Positions 10,298-20,951 of a stretch of 64,000 nucleotides of DNA are shown piece after piece. Position 1 is the stretch's first letter; every line of letters begins with the position of its first letter. The notes beneath the pieces were generated by a model. The model saw only the letters and a program-made list of their open reading frames with translations. It ran no database searches and was not told the DNA's origin. The translations under genes and the position numbers were made by a program. The DNA comes from Bacillota bacterium (GTDB taxonomy: Bacteria; Bacillota; Sulfobacillia; JAJZYS01; JAJYTV01), in contig JAJYTE010000003.1 of the NCBI GenBank assembly GCA_021793215.1, positions 57,920 through 121,919 of the forward strand, read 5' to 3'.

Positions 10298-11164
10298 TTG
10301 GTGCTTCAGAACCCAAGCTTCAAGTCGGTGGGGATCGTCGGGGCGGGCACGATGGGCCAGGGGATCGCCCAGGCCGTTGCGCAGGCCGGTGGCGACGTGC
10401 GCATCTACGACAAGGGCGCAGGGCGAGCCCAGGAGGGCGTGCAGCAGGCGCGCGCCTCGATCGAGCGCCAGGTGCAGCGCGGCCGCCTCTCGGAGGAGGA
10501 CGGGGACTTCGCCCGGCGGGCGCTGCATCCCGTCGAGTCGCTCGCGGAACTGAAGGACTCCGAGATCGTCATCGAGGCGATCTTCGAGAACATGGTCGCC
10601 AAGCAACAGCTCTTCCGCGAACTGAGCGCGATCACCCAGGGGGTGCTCGCCAGCAACACGAGCTCCCTCTCGATCACAGCGCTCGCGGCCGCGTCCGGCG
10701 CCCGTGAGCGAACACTGGGCGTCCACTTCTTCAACCCGGTCGCGAGGATGCGACTCGTCGAGGTGATCCGTCACGAGGACCTCGATGAGAAGGTGCTGCG
10801 CCGCGTGCTGGGGTTCGTCGGTGAACTCGGCAAGGAGGCGGCGCTCTGCGAGGACATCCCCGGGTTCATCGTCAACCGCGTGGCGCGCCCGTTCTACGGT
10901 GAGGCGCTGCGCCTCCTGGGAGAGCGCCTGGAGGAGCCGGAGACGCTCGACCGCGCGATCCGCGACGGCGGGTTCCGCATGGGGCCGTGCGAGCTGATCG
11001 ACCTGATCGGCGTCGACGTCAACCTGAGCGTCACGGAGGCCATGTTCCAGTCCTACTACGGCGAGCCTCGCTACCGCCCGCACCCACTGCAGGCTCGGAT
11101 GGTGGCGGCCGGCAGGCTGGGCCGCAAGACCGGCAGGGGGTTTTACACGTATGAGCAGCCCTGA
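10298..11164 (+). CDS. 3-hydroxyacyl-CoA dehydrogenase
   Basis: 'VGIVGAGTMGQGIAQAVAQAGGDVRIYD', 'HFFNPVARMRLVEVI'. Confidence 0.95.
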   Translation: MVLQNPSFKSVGIVGAGTMGQGIAQAVAQAGGDVRIYDKGAGRAQEGVQQARASIERQVQRGRLSEEDGDFARRALHPVESLAELKDSEIVIEAIFENMVAKQQLFRELSAITQGVLASNTSSLSITALAAASGARERTLGVHFFNPVARMRLVEVIRHEDLDEKVLRRVLGFVGELGKEAALCEDIPGFIVNRVARPFYGEALRLLGERLEEPETLDRAIRDGGFRMGPCELIDLIGVDVNLSVTEAMFQSYYGEPRYRPHPLQARMVAAGRLGRKTGRGFYTYEQP

Positions 11165-11942
11165 CCTCGTCATCGGCGGCGAGTCGGTGCTCGGGCTGGA
11201 ACTCGCGCAGCGCGCGGCGGAGCGCGGCCTGCAGGTCTCCTACCTGCGTCCTGGACGCATCCAGCCCTTCCTGCCGCCGGGCCTGACGGTCGTGCGGGAG
11301 CCGACGTCGCTGTCGCGGGCCGAGACGTTCGTCGTCACGGCGGTCCACCCGCGCCGCTCCTTCATCGCCGGGCTGCAGTTCCTTGAGACGCAGATCCCGC
11401 CGGACGCCACGATCCTCGTCTCGGGGTTCGGGGCGGGTCCGACGGCGCTCGGCGCGTACCTGAACCACCCCGGCCGCCTCTTCGCGATCGGGGCGGTGCC
11501 GCCGCTCGACCGCCTGAAGGGCATCGCGGTCGCGAAGGGCCTGCTCGGACAGGAGCTCGCGTACGAGCGGGCGCTCGGCCTGATGGAGCAGATCTTTGGC
11601 GCGAGCTACCCTGGGCCCGACGCGCCGGGCATGACCCTGCCGCGCGTCGTCGCGACGCTGGTGAACGAGGCGGCCTTCGCCCTCGGCCAGGGTGTCGCCC
11701 AGGCGCCGGACATCGATCGGGCCATGCTGCTCGGGGTCAACTACCCCGAGGGTCCGCTCGCTTGGGGAGACCGGATCGGGCTCGACGAGGTGCTCGGCTG
11801 CCTTCTGGCCCTCTACGACCACTACGGCGAGAACCGCTACCGCCCGGCGCCGCTCCTGCGGCGCCTCGTGCAGGCGCACTTCGACGGACGGCTGCAGGGC
11901 AGGGGCTTCTACACGTACGAGGGGGCGCAGCTCCATGGCTGA
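11151..11942 (+). CDS. 3-hydroxyacyl-CoA dehydrogenase-family protein with atypical N-terminal Rossmann region
   Basis: C-terminal 3HCDH-like '[51 protein letters not shown]'; N-terminus '[21 protein letters not shown]' lacks canonical GxGxxG. Confidence 0.85.
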   Translation: MSSPDLVIGGESVLGLELAQRAAERGLQVSYLRPGRIQPFLPPGLTVVREPTSLSRAETFVVTAVHPRRSFIAGLQFLETQIPPDATILVSGFGAGPTALGAYLNHPGRLFAIGAVPPLDRLKGIAVAKGLLGQELAYERALGLMEQIFGASYPGPDAPGMTLPRVVATLVNEAAFALGQGVAQAPDIDRAMLLGVNYPEGPLAWGDRIGLDEVLGCLLALYDHYGENRYRPAPLLRRLVQAHFDGRLQGRGFYTYEGAQLHG

Positions 11943-13140
11943 GGCGTACATCGTCGACGCGCTGCGCACGCCGGTCGGGCGCTACGGCGGCAAGCTCGCC
12001 GGAGTGCGCCCGGACGACCTGATGGCCGGTGTGCTGCGCGCGCTGCTCCAGCGCACGCCCCAGGTGCCCCCCGCGGAGATCGACGACGTGATCATCGGGG
12101 CGGCGAACCAGGCCGGCGAGGACAACCGCAATGCGGCCCGCATGGCGCTGCTGCTCGCCGGGCTGCCCGACTCCGTTCCCGGCATGACGGTGAACCGGCT
12201 CTGCGCCAGCGGCCTCTCGGCGGTGATCGCCGCGGCGCGCAGCGTGCGTGCCGGCGAGGGGGACCTCTTCCTCGCCGGGGGCGCGGAGTCGATGTCGCGG
12301 GCGCCGCTCGTGACCGTGAAGCCGGACGCCGCCTTTCCCCGCGGGGATCGCACGCTCCATGACACGACGCTCGGTTGGCGGTTCGGCAATCCGCGACTCG
12401 CGGAGCGCTTCCCCCTGGAGAGCATGGCCGAGACGGCCGAGAACGTCGCGCAGCACTACGGCGTCTCGCGCGAAGCCCAGGACGCCTTTGCCCTCGAGAG
12501 CCAGCTCCGCTGGGCGCGGGCGGCCGCAGCCGGTCGCTTCGACGACGAGATCGTCGCGGTGGATGCGCCGCAGGGCAGGAAGAAGGTAGAGCGCGTCTCG
12601 GTGGACGAGCATCCGCGCCCGGACACGACCGCCGACGCGCTCGCGGAGCTGCGCCCGATCGTGCGTGAGGGTGGGACGGTCACTGCTGGCAACGCGTCCG
12701 GCATCAACGACGGTGCAGCGGCGCTCCTGATCGCGTCGGAGCGCGCGGTGGAGCGTTTCGGCCTTCGGCCGCTCGCGCGCTTCGTCGCCGCCGCCGAGGT
12801 CGGCGTCGACCCGCGCTACATGGGCATGGGGCCGGTACCGGCGATGCGCAAGGCGCTCAAGCGCGCCTCGCTGCAGATCTCGGATCTCGGCCTCGTGGAG
12901 CTGAACGAGGCCTTCGCCTCCCAGAGCGTAGCCTGCATCCGCGCGCTGGGGCTCGACCCTGCGATCGTCAACCCGAACGGGGGTGCGATCGCGATCGGCC
13001 ACCCGCTCGGCATGACCGGTGCGCGGCTTTGCACCACGCTCACCCATGAGCTGCGCCGCGGCCCGGTCCGCTACGCGGCGGCCACTCTCTGCGTCGGCGT
13101 CGGGCAGGGCGTCGCCGCGATCTTCGAGAACGCTCGGTGA
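11935..13140 (+). CDS. Acetyl-CoA C-acyltransferase (thiolase)
   Basis: '[22 protein letters not shown]', '[20 protein letters not shown]'. Confidence 0.95.
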   Translation: MAEAYIVDALRTPVGRYGGKLAGVRPDDLMAGVLRALLQRTPQVPPAEIDDVIIGAANQAGEDNRNAARMALLLAGLPDSVPGMTVNRLCASGLSAVIAAARSVRAGEGDLFLAGGAESMSRAPLVTVKPDAAFPRGDRTLHDTTLGWRFGNPRLAERFPLESMAETAENVAQHYGVSREAQDAFALESQLRWARAAAAGRFDDEIVAVDAPQGRKKVERVSVDEHPRPDTTADALAELRPIVREGGTVTAGNASGINDGAAALLIASERAVERFGLRPLARFVAAAEVGVDPRYMGMGPVPAMRKALKRASLQISDLGLVELNEAFASQSVACIRALGLDPAIVNPNGGAIAIGHPLGMTGARLCTTLTHELRRGPVRYAAATLCVGVGQGVAAIFENAR

Positions 13141-13189
13141 AGGCGGCGCCCTCGCGCGGACACGCGCCGAGCGGCGGAGGAGGAAGGAC

Positions 13190-14278
13190 ATGGACATCTT
13201 CCGCGCCATGGCAGAGAACGGGCACGAGCAGATGATCTTCAACTACGACGCGGCGTCGGGACTGCGCATGATCATCGCGCTGCACGACACCACGCTGGGA
13301 CCAGGCCTCGGAGGGATGCGCAACTGGCGCTACCAGAGCGAGGATGAGGCGATCGCGGACGCGCTGCGCCTCTCGCGCGGCATGACCTACAAGAACGCCT
13401 TCGCCGGCATCGACTTCGGCGGGTCGAAATGCGTGATCTTCAACGACCCGGAGCAGAAGTCGGATCTCCTTCTGCGCGCCGCGGGGCGCTTCGTCGAGAT
13501 GCTCGGCGGGCGCATCTACACCGGAGAGGACGTGGGCCTCACGCCGGGCGACGTCGAGGTGATGGCGCGTGAGACGCACTACCTCGTCGGTCGGCCGCAC
13601 AAGAGCGGGGATCCCTCGAAGGCCGCGGCGCTAGGGACCTACTCGTCGATCCGCGCCAGCCTGCAGCACGTCTACGGCTCGCCCGACCCGAAGGGCCGGC
13701 ATGTCGCGATCCAGGGTGCGGGCAACGTCGGGTCGGAACTCGCGCGCCTACTGGCCGCGGACGGCGCCCGGCTGACGATCTGCGACCTGCGCGACGATCG
13801 GGCGCATGCGGCGGCATCCGAGACGGGCGCGCAGGTCGTGCCGAGCGAGGCGATCCACGACGTCGCCTGCGACGTCTTCTCCCCCTGCGCCCTCGGCCTC
13901 GTGCTGAACGCGAAGACCCTGCCGCGGCTGCGCACCCGGATCGTCTGCGGTTCTGCGAACAACCAGCTCGCTACGCCAGACATCGCGGAGGAGCTTCGTC
14001 GCCTGGGCATCCTCTACGCGCCGGATTTCATCGTGAACGGCGGCGGAATCGTCAACATCGCGGACGAGTTCGAGGATGGCGGCTACCGGCGAGAGCGCGC
14101 CTTCGAACGCGTCGCGCAGATCGGCCGGCGTTTGCTGGCCGTCTTCGAACGGGCGCAGGCGGACGGCGTGACGACGGAAGTCGCGGCCGAGCGCATCGCA
14201 GAAGAGCGGATCGCCGCCGTCGCGCGCCAGCAGCGCCACTTCGTTCCGCAGCCGCAGCCGCACGCCCTGAACGCGTAG
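13190..14278 (+). CDS. Glu/Leu/Phe/Val dehydrogenase family (leucine/phenylalanine dehydrogenase-like)
   Basis: 'HDTTLGPGLGGMRNWRY', 'GMTYKNAFAGIDFGGSK', 'VAIQGAGNVGSELARLL'. Confidence 0.92.
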   Translation: MDIFRAMAENGHEQMIFNYDAASGLRMIIALHDTTLGPGLGGMRNWRYQSEDEAIADALRLSRGMTYKNAFAGIDFGGSKCVIFNDPEQKSDLLLRAAGRFVEMLGGRIYTGEDVGLTPGDVEVMARETHYLVGRPHKSGDPSKAAALGTYSSIRASLQHVYGSPDPKGRHVAIQGAGNVGSELARLLAADGARLTICDLRDDRAHAAASETGAQVVPSEAIHDVACDVFSPCALGLVLNAKTLPRLRTRIVCGSANNQLATPDIAEELRRLGILYAPDFIVNGGGIVNIADEFEDGGYRRERAFERVAQIGRRLLAVFERAQADGVTTEVAAERIAEERIAAVARQQRHFVPQPQPHALNA

Positions 14279-14297
14279 AAGCGCCGGCGCCGACAGG

Positions 14298-14341
14298 AAG
14301 AGCCGCCCCGCGGCAGGAAGGCCTGCGGCGAGGCGGCTCTG
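14298..14341. terminator. Strong convergent hairpin between dehydrogenase and response regulator genes
   Basis: AGAGCCGCC..CGGCAGG-aagg-CCTGCGG..GGCGGCTCT inverted repeat. Confidence 0.65.
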
Positions 14342-14350
14342 CGATGACCG

Positions 14351-15022
14351 CTACTGCGACTCTTCGCCGCTGCCGTGCGCTGCCTCGAAGCGGGCGATGA
14401 ACGCCGCAGCTTCCGAGCGCCGCGCGAGTCCGAGCTTCTGCAGGATGTTGGACACGTAGTGCTTGACCGTTTTGTCGCTCAGGAAGACTTCCTTCGCGAT
14501 CTCCTTGTTCGTCTTGCCGTCGGCGATCAGGTGCAGGATGCGACGTTCCTGCGGGGTCAGCGTCGAGATGGGGTCGTCGGGCCGCGCGGTCGTCTGACCG
14601 CGCAGGCGCTCCAGCACGCGACCGGCAACCAGCGGATCGAACAGCGATCCGCCGCGGGCGACCGTCGTTACGGCTTCGACCACGACGCGGCCGCGGGTCT
14701 GCTTGAGGATGTACCCGGAGGCGCCAGCCATGATCGATGCGAAGAGTGCTTCGTCGTCGGAGTACGAGGTGAGCATGATCACGCGGGTGTCCGGGAGTTC
14801 GGAGCGGATCTCCCGGCACGCCTCGACGCCGCTGCCGTCGCCGAGGCGCACGTCCATCACGACGACGTCCGGCTTCTCTGTGCGCACGACGTCGTACGCC
14901 TCCTGGACACTGCCGGCCTGACCCACGACCGTCACGTCGCCGTGGCCCTCGAAGAGAGAAGTGAGCCCCATGCGCACGACTTCGTGGTCGTCGACGATCA
15001 CGAGACGAATCTCATTGGCCAT
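14351..15022 (-). CDS. NarL/LuxR-family response regulator (DevR-like)
   Basis: REC domain 'IRLVIVDDHEVVRMGL...DVVVMDVRLGDGSG', LuxR HTH 'TPQERRILHLIADGKTNKEIAKEVFLSDKTVKHYVSNIL'. Confidence 0.93.
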   Translation of the reverse strand: MANEIRLVIVDDHEVVRMGLTSLFEGHGDVTVVGQAGSVQEAYDVVRTEKPDVVVMDVRLGDGSGVEACREIRSELPDTRVIMLTSYSDDEALFASIMAGASGYILKQTRGRVVVEAVTTVARGGSLFDPLVAGRVLERLRGQTTARPDDPISTLTPQERRILHLIADGKTNKEIAKEVFLSDKTVKHYVSNILQKLGLARRSEAAAFIARFEAAHGSGEESQ

Positions 15023-16269
15023 CTACTCTGCGTCCTCCTCTGATGCAGGATTCTCCTCGGGTCGGAAACGCACCTGCACGGTTGTACCGGAGCCCCGCTC
15101 GGAAAGAACCTCCACCTCGCCCTGGTGCTCGCGCGACCGCAGCACCATGTTGCGCAGCCCGTGATGCGACTCGTCGAACGTCTGCCCCGTATCGAAGCCG
15201 CTGCCGTCATCGTGGAAGGTGATCCGCACCTCGCCGCTCGCGTCGCCTCCGATCGAGATGACGATGTGGTCGGGATGACCGTGACGCGAGGCGTTGCTTA
15301 GGATTTCCCGGGCGATGTGCCAGAGCGCGGTCGTCTGCTCGCGCGACAGGTGGGACCATGCGTCCGACTCCACCTCCATCCTGGTGATGTCCGCAACGCC
15401 GAGCTGCGAAGAGATCTGCATGAGTGCCTCGGGCACGGTCAGGCTGGAGGAGTCGGTGCTGAGGTCGAAGACGTAGTGGCGGATGTTCGCGATCGTCTGA
15501 TTGAGCTGGTCGGCGAGGCGGTCCAGCCGCGCCCTCGCCGCCGCGTCCTCCGGGTTGAGCATGTCGATCACCGATTCGAGGGTGAGGCCGATCGCGTAGA
15601 GCTGCTGGATCGTGCCATCGTGCAGGTCCATGCCGATCCGCTGCCGCTCCTCCACCACGGCGAGCCGCTGCACCTGTGAGTAGAGGCGAGCGTTTGCGAT
15701 CGCCACGGCCGCGTGCGCCGCGAAGAGGACGGCCATCTCGTGGTCGGAGTCGGTGAAGAGATCGCCGGACTCCTTGTCCGTCAGGTAAAGGTGGCCGATC
15801 GCCTGGCCCTGGTAGGTGACCGGCACGCCGAGGAAGGTTCCCTGGGGCCGCTGGAAGGGCGGGTTGCCGTTGAACTGATCCGGGCGGTCCGAACTGTAGA
15901 TGAAGCGCTGTGTCTCCCCGTCCTCGCCGAATACGCCCAAGGCGGCGTAGCGAGCTCCGATGATGCTGCGCGAGAGGTCGACGACCCGCTGCAGCAAGCG
16001 GTCGAGGGCGAGGTCGGAGGCGAGGGCGACGCCGGCCGTCTGCACCGCGGCGAGGCGGTCACGTCCCGCCGCAGCGTCCGCGTAGAGCTTGGCGAGGTCG
16101 TTCTGCAGTCGCTCGAACACGTTGACGATCACCAGGGAGAAGATGATGGCGAGTACGACGAGGATACCGGTTTCCACGACCCAGCGGTACGGTGCCGCTA
16201 CGGACGTATCGATGACGAAGTGCCGGAACAGGCCGAGCAGAATGAGCCCGGTCACCGGGACGAACATCG
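15023..16269 (-). CDS. GAF-domain sensor histidine kinase (DevS/NarX type)
   Basis: HisKA_3 'EERQRIGMDLHDGTIQQLYAIGLTLESV', ATPase 'FHDDGSGFD..HHGLRNM'; GAF domain; ORF extends to 16444 but start likely near MFVPVTG. Confidence 0.9.
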
Positions 16270-16423
16270 CCAAGAACCGTACGCGCCGCACGAGCCCGCA
16301 CCTCCCGCAGAAAGCATAGCGTATGCCCGCAAAGAGCGCATCGAATCGTGTCGATTGGTCGAAAGCAAGTTCACGAAGAAACAAGGAAGGAGACCCCAAG
16401 GACATGGGCGAATACGGCTTGGC

Positions 16424-16478
16424 ACGCAAGATCTTGGTTCCCATCTCCGCTCTACCACTAGATGTAGTGGTAGAGCGG
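16424..16478. promoter_or_regulatory. Tandem NrdR-box-like sites upstream of nrdJ; the second lies in a perfect 14-bp palindrome
   Basis: Boxes acgcaagatcttggtt (16424-16439) and ccactagatgtagtgg (16455-16470), starts 31 bp apart; palindrome ccgctctaccacta-gatg-tagtggtagagcgg (16447-16478). Confidence 0.6.
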
Positions 16479-16545
16479 GGTGCGGGCGATTCTCGCGAAC
16501 CGTGTCGAACCCATAGCCGCAGGACGTTTCGAAGGGGGCACCGCG

Positions 16546-19500
16546 TTGCAGACCGAGAGCGACGTGCGGAAGACAGGACTGACGATCCGCCGCGTCTTCA
16601 CGCGCGAGAACGAGGACCCGTACGAGACCGTCGTATGGGCGAAGCGCACATCCAGGATCACCGACCCCAACGGCAAGGTGATCTTCGAGCTTAAGGATGC
16701 GGAGATCCCCGCGGACTGGTCGCAGGTCGCGGTGGACATCATGGTCTCGAAGTACTTCCGCAAGGCTGGCGTGCCGCAGATGGCGCCGGACGGCGCACCC
16801 CTCCTGGACGAGCAGGGCGAGCCGGTCTTGGCCGGGGAGACGAGCGCGCGCCAGGTCGTGCACCGCCTCGCCGGGACGTGGCGGGAGTGGGGGGAGCGTC
16901 ACGGCTACTTCCGCTCCGCCGCGGACGCGCAGGCGTTCTACGACGAGCTCGCGTACATGCTGTTGCACCAGATGGCCGCGCCGAACTCGCCGCAGTGGTT
17001 CAACACCGGGCTGAACTGGGCGTACGGCGTCACCGGACCTGCGCAGGGACACTTCTACGTCGACCCGGGCGACGGCGTCCTCAAGGAGTCCCAGGACGCC
17101 TACTCGCGTCCCCAGACCTCCGCCTGCTTCATCCAGTCCGTGCGCGATGACCTCGTCGGCACCGGCGGCATCATGGACCTTTGGATGCGCGAGAGCCGCA
17201 TCTTCAAGTATGGCTCCGGTACCGGCACGAACTTCTCGAACATCCGCGGCGAAGGTGAGCGGCTCTCCGGCGGCGGGACGTCCTCCGGACTCATGTCCTT
17301 CCTTCGCATCGGCGACCGCGCCGCAGGCGCGATCAAGTCCGGCGGGACGACGCGGCGCGCCGCCAAGATGGTGGTCGTCAACGTCGACCACCCCGACATC
17401 GAGCAGTTCATCGACTGGAAGGTCGGGGAGGAGCGCAAGGTCGCGGCGCTGATCGCGGCCGACTACTCGAGCGACTTCAACGGTGAAGCGTACGCCACGG
17501 TCTCGGGCCAGAACTCCAACAACTCCGTGCGCGTCGACAACGAGTTCCTGCGCGCCGTCTCGGAGGACAGGGACTGGCAGCTCACCTGGCGCACCGACGG
17601 ATCGGTGAAGAAGACACTCAAGGCGCGCGGGCTGTGGGAGAAGATCGCCCAGGCGGCATGGGCCTGCGCTGACCCCGGCGTCCAGTTCGACACGACCACG
17701 AACGAGTGGCATACCTCTCCGCAGTCGGGGCGGATCAACGCGTCCAACCCCTGCGTCACCGGAGACACCCTGATCGCCACGGCGTTCGGCTGGCGGCGCA
17801 TCGACGACCTCGTCGGAGAGCACCCGTTGCTGCGCGTCGGCGGAGGCCAGACGGTCGCGAAGGCCGTGTTCCCGACGGGCGTCAAGGATGTCTTCCAGCT
17901 CACCACCAAGTCCGGGTATAGCTTCAAGCTGACGGCGGATCACCCGGTGTTCACGGTGAACCGCGGCGACGTTCCCGCCTCCGAGCTGCAGCCGGGTGAC
18001 ACGCTCGTGCTGCAGGGGGCCGGCTTCGGCCGCGAGAGCGTCGACGCGGAGGTCGGGGAGCTGATCGGCCTCTCGCTCGGCGGGGGCTGCGTCACCGACG
18101 TGAACGGGCAGCGCCGCGTCTACGTCTCGGTGCCGCGCAGCGAGCCCCAGCTCCTGGAGCCGTACCTCGCCTACCTGAACTCCCGCAAGCCGGAGGGACA
18201 CCTGCGAGGCGTCGTCGCGACCGCGACGGCGAGCCGCCTCGGGACGAGCATGCCGCAGGTGCTGGCGGAGGTCGAGCGCTACGCGGTGCTCGACCGTGGC
18301 GCGACGGAGTACGCCCTGACCGAGGAAGTCTTCACCCTCGACCAGCCGTCCGTCCTCGCGATCCTGCGGGGCCTCTTCACGGCGAGCGGCGAGGTGTCGC
18401 GGCCGTCCGAGAAGGGCCACCACGTCTCGCTCGACTCCGCGTCGCTCGAGCTCTTGCGGCGCGTGCAGCTCCTGCTCCTGAACTTCGGCATCAAGTCGCG
18501 GATCGTCCAGGGCAAAGGGGCCCAGCACAGCCTACGCGTCGCGAGGACGTCGCGGATCGGCTTCGAGCAGCGGATCGGGTTCCTCGCGGGATCCGCGAAG
18601 GCGGCGAAGCTGAGTGCGCTGAACTCGGGCGTCTCGACGCTCGTGGAGACGACGACCCAGATGTACGGCGGCGCCTTCACCGACGAGTTCGCTGCGCTCC
18701 GCCCAGCGGGAGAGGCGGAGGTCTACGACCTCACGGAACCGGTCACCGAGCACTTCGTCGCCTCGGGCGTCCTCGTGCACAACTGCTCGGAGTACCTGTT
18801 CCTCGACAACTCCGCCTGCAACCTCGCGTCGCTCAACCTGATGAAGTTCTTCGACGTCCAGGAGGCCGCACTGCGTCTGCCCGAGTACAGCCACGCCGTG
18901 CGCCTGTGGACGATCGTGCTCGAGATCTCGGTGCTGATGAGCCAGTTCCCGAGCCCGGAGATCGCCCAGATCAGCCACGACTTCCGCACGCTTGGTCTCG
19001 GGTACGCCAACCTCGGTGCGGTGCTCATGGTGTCGGGACTGCCGTACGACTCCGACGCCGGGCGCGCGGTCGCGGCCGCCATCACCGCGGTGATGACGGG
19101 CGAGGCCTACGCGACATCTGCCGAGATGGCGGGAGAGCTTGGGCCGTTCCCGCGCTTCGCCGAGAACCGGGACGACATGCTGCGGGTGATCCGCAACCAC
19201 CGCCGTGCGGCCTACGACGCGGAGGTGTCCGAGTACGAGTCGCTCGAAGTTGCCCCGCAGGGAATCGACGCGGGCGTCTGCCCGCAGCCGATCCTCGCGG
19301 CGGCGCGCGAAGCTTGGGACCGTGCCCTCGCGCTCGGTGAGGAGAACGGCTACCGCAACGCGCAGGTTTCGCTGCTCGCACCGACCGGTACGATCGGCCT
19401 GTTGATGGACTGCGACACGACTGGTGTCGAGCCGGACTTCGCGCTCGTCAAGTTCAAGAAGCTGGCGGGCGGCGGCTACTTCAAGATCGTCAACCAGTCG

Positions 19501-20856
19501 GTGAAGCCCGCGCTCGGGCACCTCGGATACGCGGTCTCGGAGATCGAGGAGATCCTGCGCTACGCCGTCGGCAGCATGTCACTCAAGGATGCTCCGAGCA
19601 TCAACCGTGAGTCGCTGAAGGCGAAGGGCTTGACCGACGAGGACGTCGACCGGATCGAGGACGCACTGCCGGGTGTCTTCGAGATCGGCTTCGCCGCCGC
19701 CCCCTGGGTGATCGGGGAGGATGGCCTGCGCCGGCTCGGCGTGACCCCGGAGGAGGCGCACCGCCCCGGCTTCGACCTCCTGCGGCGTCTGGGATTCACT
19801 CCAGAGGAGATCCAGCGCTGCTCGGACTACACCTGCGGGGTGCAGACGGTTGAGGAAGCCCCGCACCTCAAGGACGAGCATCTGCCGGTCTTCGACTGCG
19901 CGAACCAGTGCGGACGCATCGGCAAGCGCTACATCCACTACCTCGGCCACATCCGGATGATGGGGGCGGTGCAGCCGTTCCTGTCCGGCGGCATCTCGAA
20001 GACGATCAACATGCCGCGGGATGCGGGCATCGAGGACGTCAAGCAGGCCTACTGGGAGAGCTGGCAGCTCGGGCTCAAGGCGATCGCGATCTACCGCGAC
20101 GGATCAAAGCTCTCGCAGCCTCTCTCCACCTCCGCGGAGGACAAGGAGACCAAGGAGGAGCCGAAGGCGTCGGCCGCACCCGTCCCCGCCATGGCGGCTT
20201 CCGCGCAGGCCCCGGCGGTGCGCCGGCGGCGCCCGCTGCCCGCGAAGCGCTTCGGTTTCACCCAGGAGGCCCGCATCACCGGCCACAAGCTCTACCTGCG
20301 CACCGGCGAGTACGAGGACGGTACGCTCGGCGAGATCTTCATCGACATGCACAAGGAGGGCGCCTCCTTCCGCAGCCTCATCAACATGTTCGCGATCGCG
20401 GTCTCGAAGGGTCTGCAGTACGGCGTGCCGCTCGACGAGTTCGTGGACACCTTCACCTTCACGCGCTTCGAGCCGCAGGGCATCGTCGAGGGTCACCCCA
20501 ACATCAAGCTCGCGACATCGGTAATCGACTTCGTCTTCCGGGTCATCGGCATGGAGTACCTCGGGCGCACCGACTTCGTTCAGGTCAAGCCGATCGACGA
20601 CACGGGTTCCGACGGCGGCGAGAGCTCCTCGCATGTCCACGTACCCGCAGCGAACGCCGCTGTCGTGGAACGGGCTGCGACCCCTACCCCGAAGATCGAC
20701 GCGGCCTTCGAGCTAAGGCCCCGCGACGCGATGGACGAGCAACTCTCGCAGATGATGGGCGATGCACCGATCTGCGAGAGTTGCGGCCACATCACCGTGC
20801 GCAACGGCTCATGCTACAAGTGCCTGAACTGCGGCAACTCGATCGGCTGCTCCTGA
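16546..20856 (+). CDS. nrdJ: Adenosylcobalamin-dependent (class II) ribonucleoside-diphosphate reductase with intein
   Basis: RNR motifs '[15 protein letters not shown]', '[22 protein letters not shown]', '[22 protein letters not shown]', C-terminal Zn ribbon '[27 protein letters not shown]'; ORF open from 16480, TTG at 16546 has SD aaggggg. Confidence 0.95.
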   Translation: MQTESDVRKTGLTIRRVFTRENEDPYETVVWAKRTSRITDPNGKVIFELKDAEIPADWSQVAVDIMVSKYFRKAGVPQMAPDGAPLLDEQGEPVLAGETSARQVVHRLAGTWREWGERHGYFRSAADAQAFYDELAYMLLHQMAAPNSPQWFNTGLNWAYGVTGPAQGHFYVDPGDGVLKESQDAYSRPQTSACFIQSVRDDLVGTGGIMDLWMRESRIFKYGSGTGTNFSNIRGEGERLSGGGTSSGLMSFLRIGDRAAGAIKSGGTTRRAAKMVVVNVDHPDIEQFIDWKVGEERKVAALIAADYSSDFNGEAYATVSGQNSNNSVRVDNEFLRAVSEDRDWQLTWRTDGSVKKTLKARGLWEKIAQAAWACADPGVQFDTTTNEWHTSPQSGRINASNPCVTGDTLIATAFGWRRIDDLVGEHPLLRVGGGQTVAKAVFPTGVKDVFQLTTKSGYSFKLTADHPVFTVNRGDVPASELQPGDTLVLQGAGFGRESVDAEVGELIGLSLGGGCVTDVNGQRRVYVSVPRSEPQLLEPYLAYLNSRKPEGHLRGVVATATASRLGTSMPQVLAEVERYAVLDRGATEYALTEEVFTLDQPSVLAILRGLFTASGEVSRPSEKGHHVSLDSASLELLRRVQLLLLNFGIKSRIVQGKGAQHSLRVARTSRIGFEQRIGFLAGSAKAAKLSALNSGVSTLVETTTQMYGGAFTDEFAALRPAGEAEVYDLTEPVTEHFVASGVLVHNCSEYLFLDNSACNLASLNLMKFFDVQEAALRLPEYSHAVRLWTIVLEISVLMSQFPSPEIAQISHDFRTLGLGYANLGAVLMVSGLPYDSDAGRAVAAAITAVMTGEAYATSAEMAGELGPFPRFAENRDDMLRVIRNHRRAAYDAEVSEYESLEVAPQGIDAGVCPQPILAAAREAWDRALALGEENGYRNAQVSLLAPTGTIGLLMDCDTTGVEPDFALVKFKKLAGGGYFKIVNQSVKPALGHLGYAVSEIEEILRYAVGSMSLKDAPSINRESLKAKGLTDEDVDRIEDALPGVFEIGFAAAPWVIGEDGLRRLGVTPEEAHRPGFDLLRRLGFTPEEIQRCSDYTCGVQTVEEAPHLKDEHLPVFDCANQCGRIGKRYIHYLGHIRMMGAVQPFLSGGISKTINMPRDAGIEDVKQAYWESWQLGLKAIAIYRDGSKLSQPLSTSAEDKETKEEPKASAAPVPAMAASAQAPAVRRRRPLPAKRFGFTQEARITGHKLYLRTGEYEDGTLGEIFIDMHKEGASFRSLINMFAIAVSKGLQYGVPLDEFVDTFTFTRFEPQGIVEGHPNIKLATSVIDFVFRVIGMEYLGRTDFVQVKPIDDTGSDGGESSSHVHVPAANAAVVERAATPTPKIDAAFELRPRDAMDEQLSQMMGDAPICESCGHITVRNGSCYKCLNCGNSIGCS
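17752..18783 (+). mobile_element. Intein (344 aa) in NrdJ at NASNP^C..HN^CSEY, with degenerate LAGLIDADG region
   Basis: Block A '[17 protein letters not shown]', block B '[14 protein letters not shown]', block F/G '[22 protein letters not shown]' + Cys; removal restores '[18 protein letters not shown]'. Confidence 0.93.
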
Positions 20857-20951
20857 GCCGGACTCCGTCCGTCGACACTGGTCGGAGCGTGAGGGTCGCA
20901 GCGAGCGACCGTGCCGGCGTGCGACCTCCACGGGTCAGGAGGGGCGAGAGC

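Noticed and set aside
16424-16545. Cobalamin riboswitch before the B12-dependent RNR
   Set aside because: No B12-box-like sequence recognised; the palindrome fits NrdR-type sites better
16252-18528. 758-aa minus-strand ORF opposite the histidine kinase start and nrdJ
   Set aside because: Antisense shadow ORF typical of high-GC coding DNA; the plus strand has clear RNR and intein motifs
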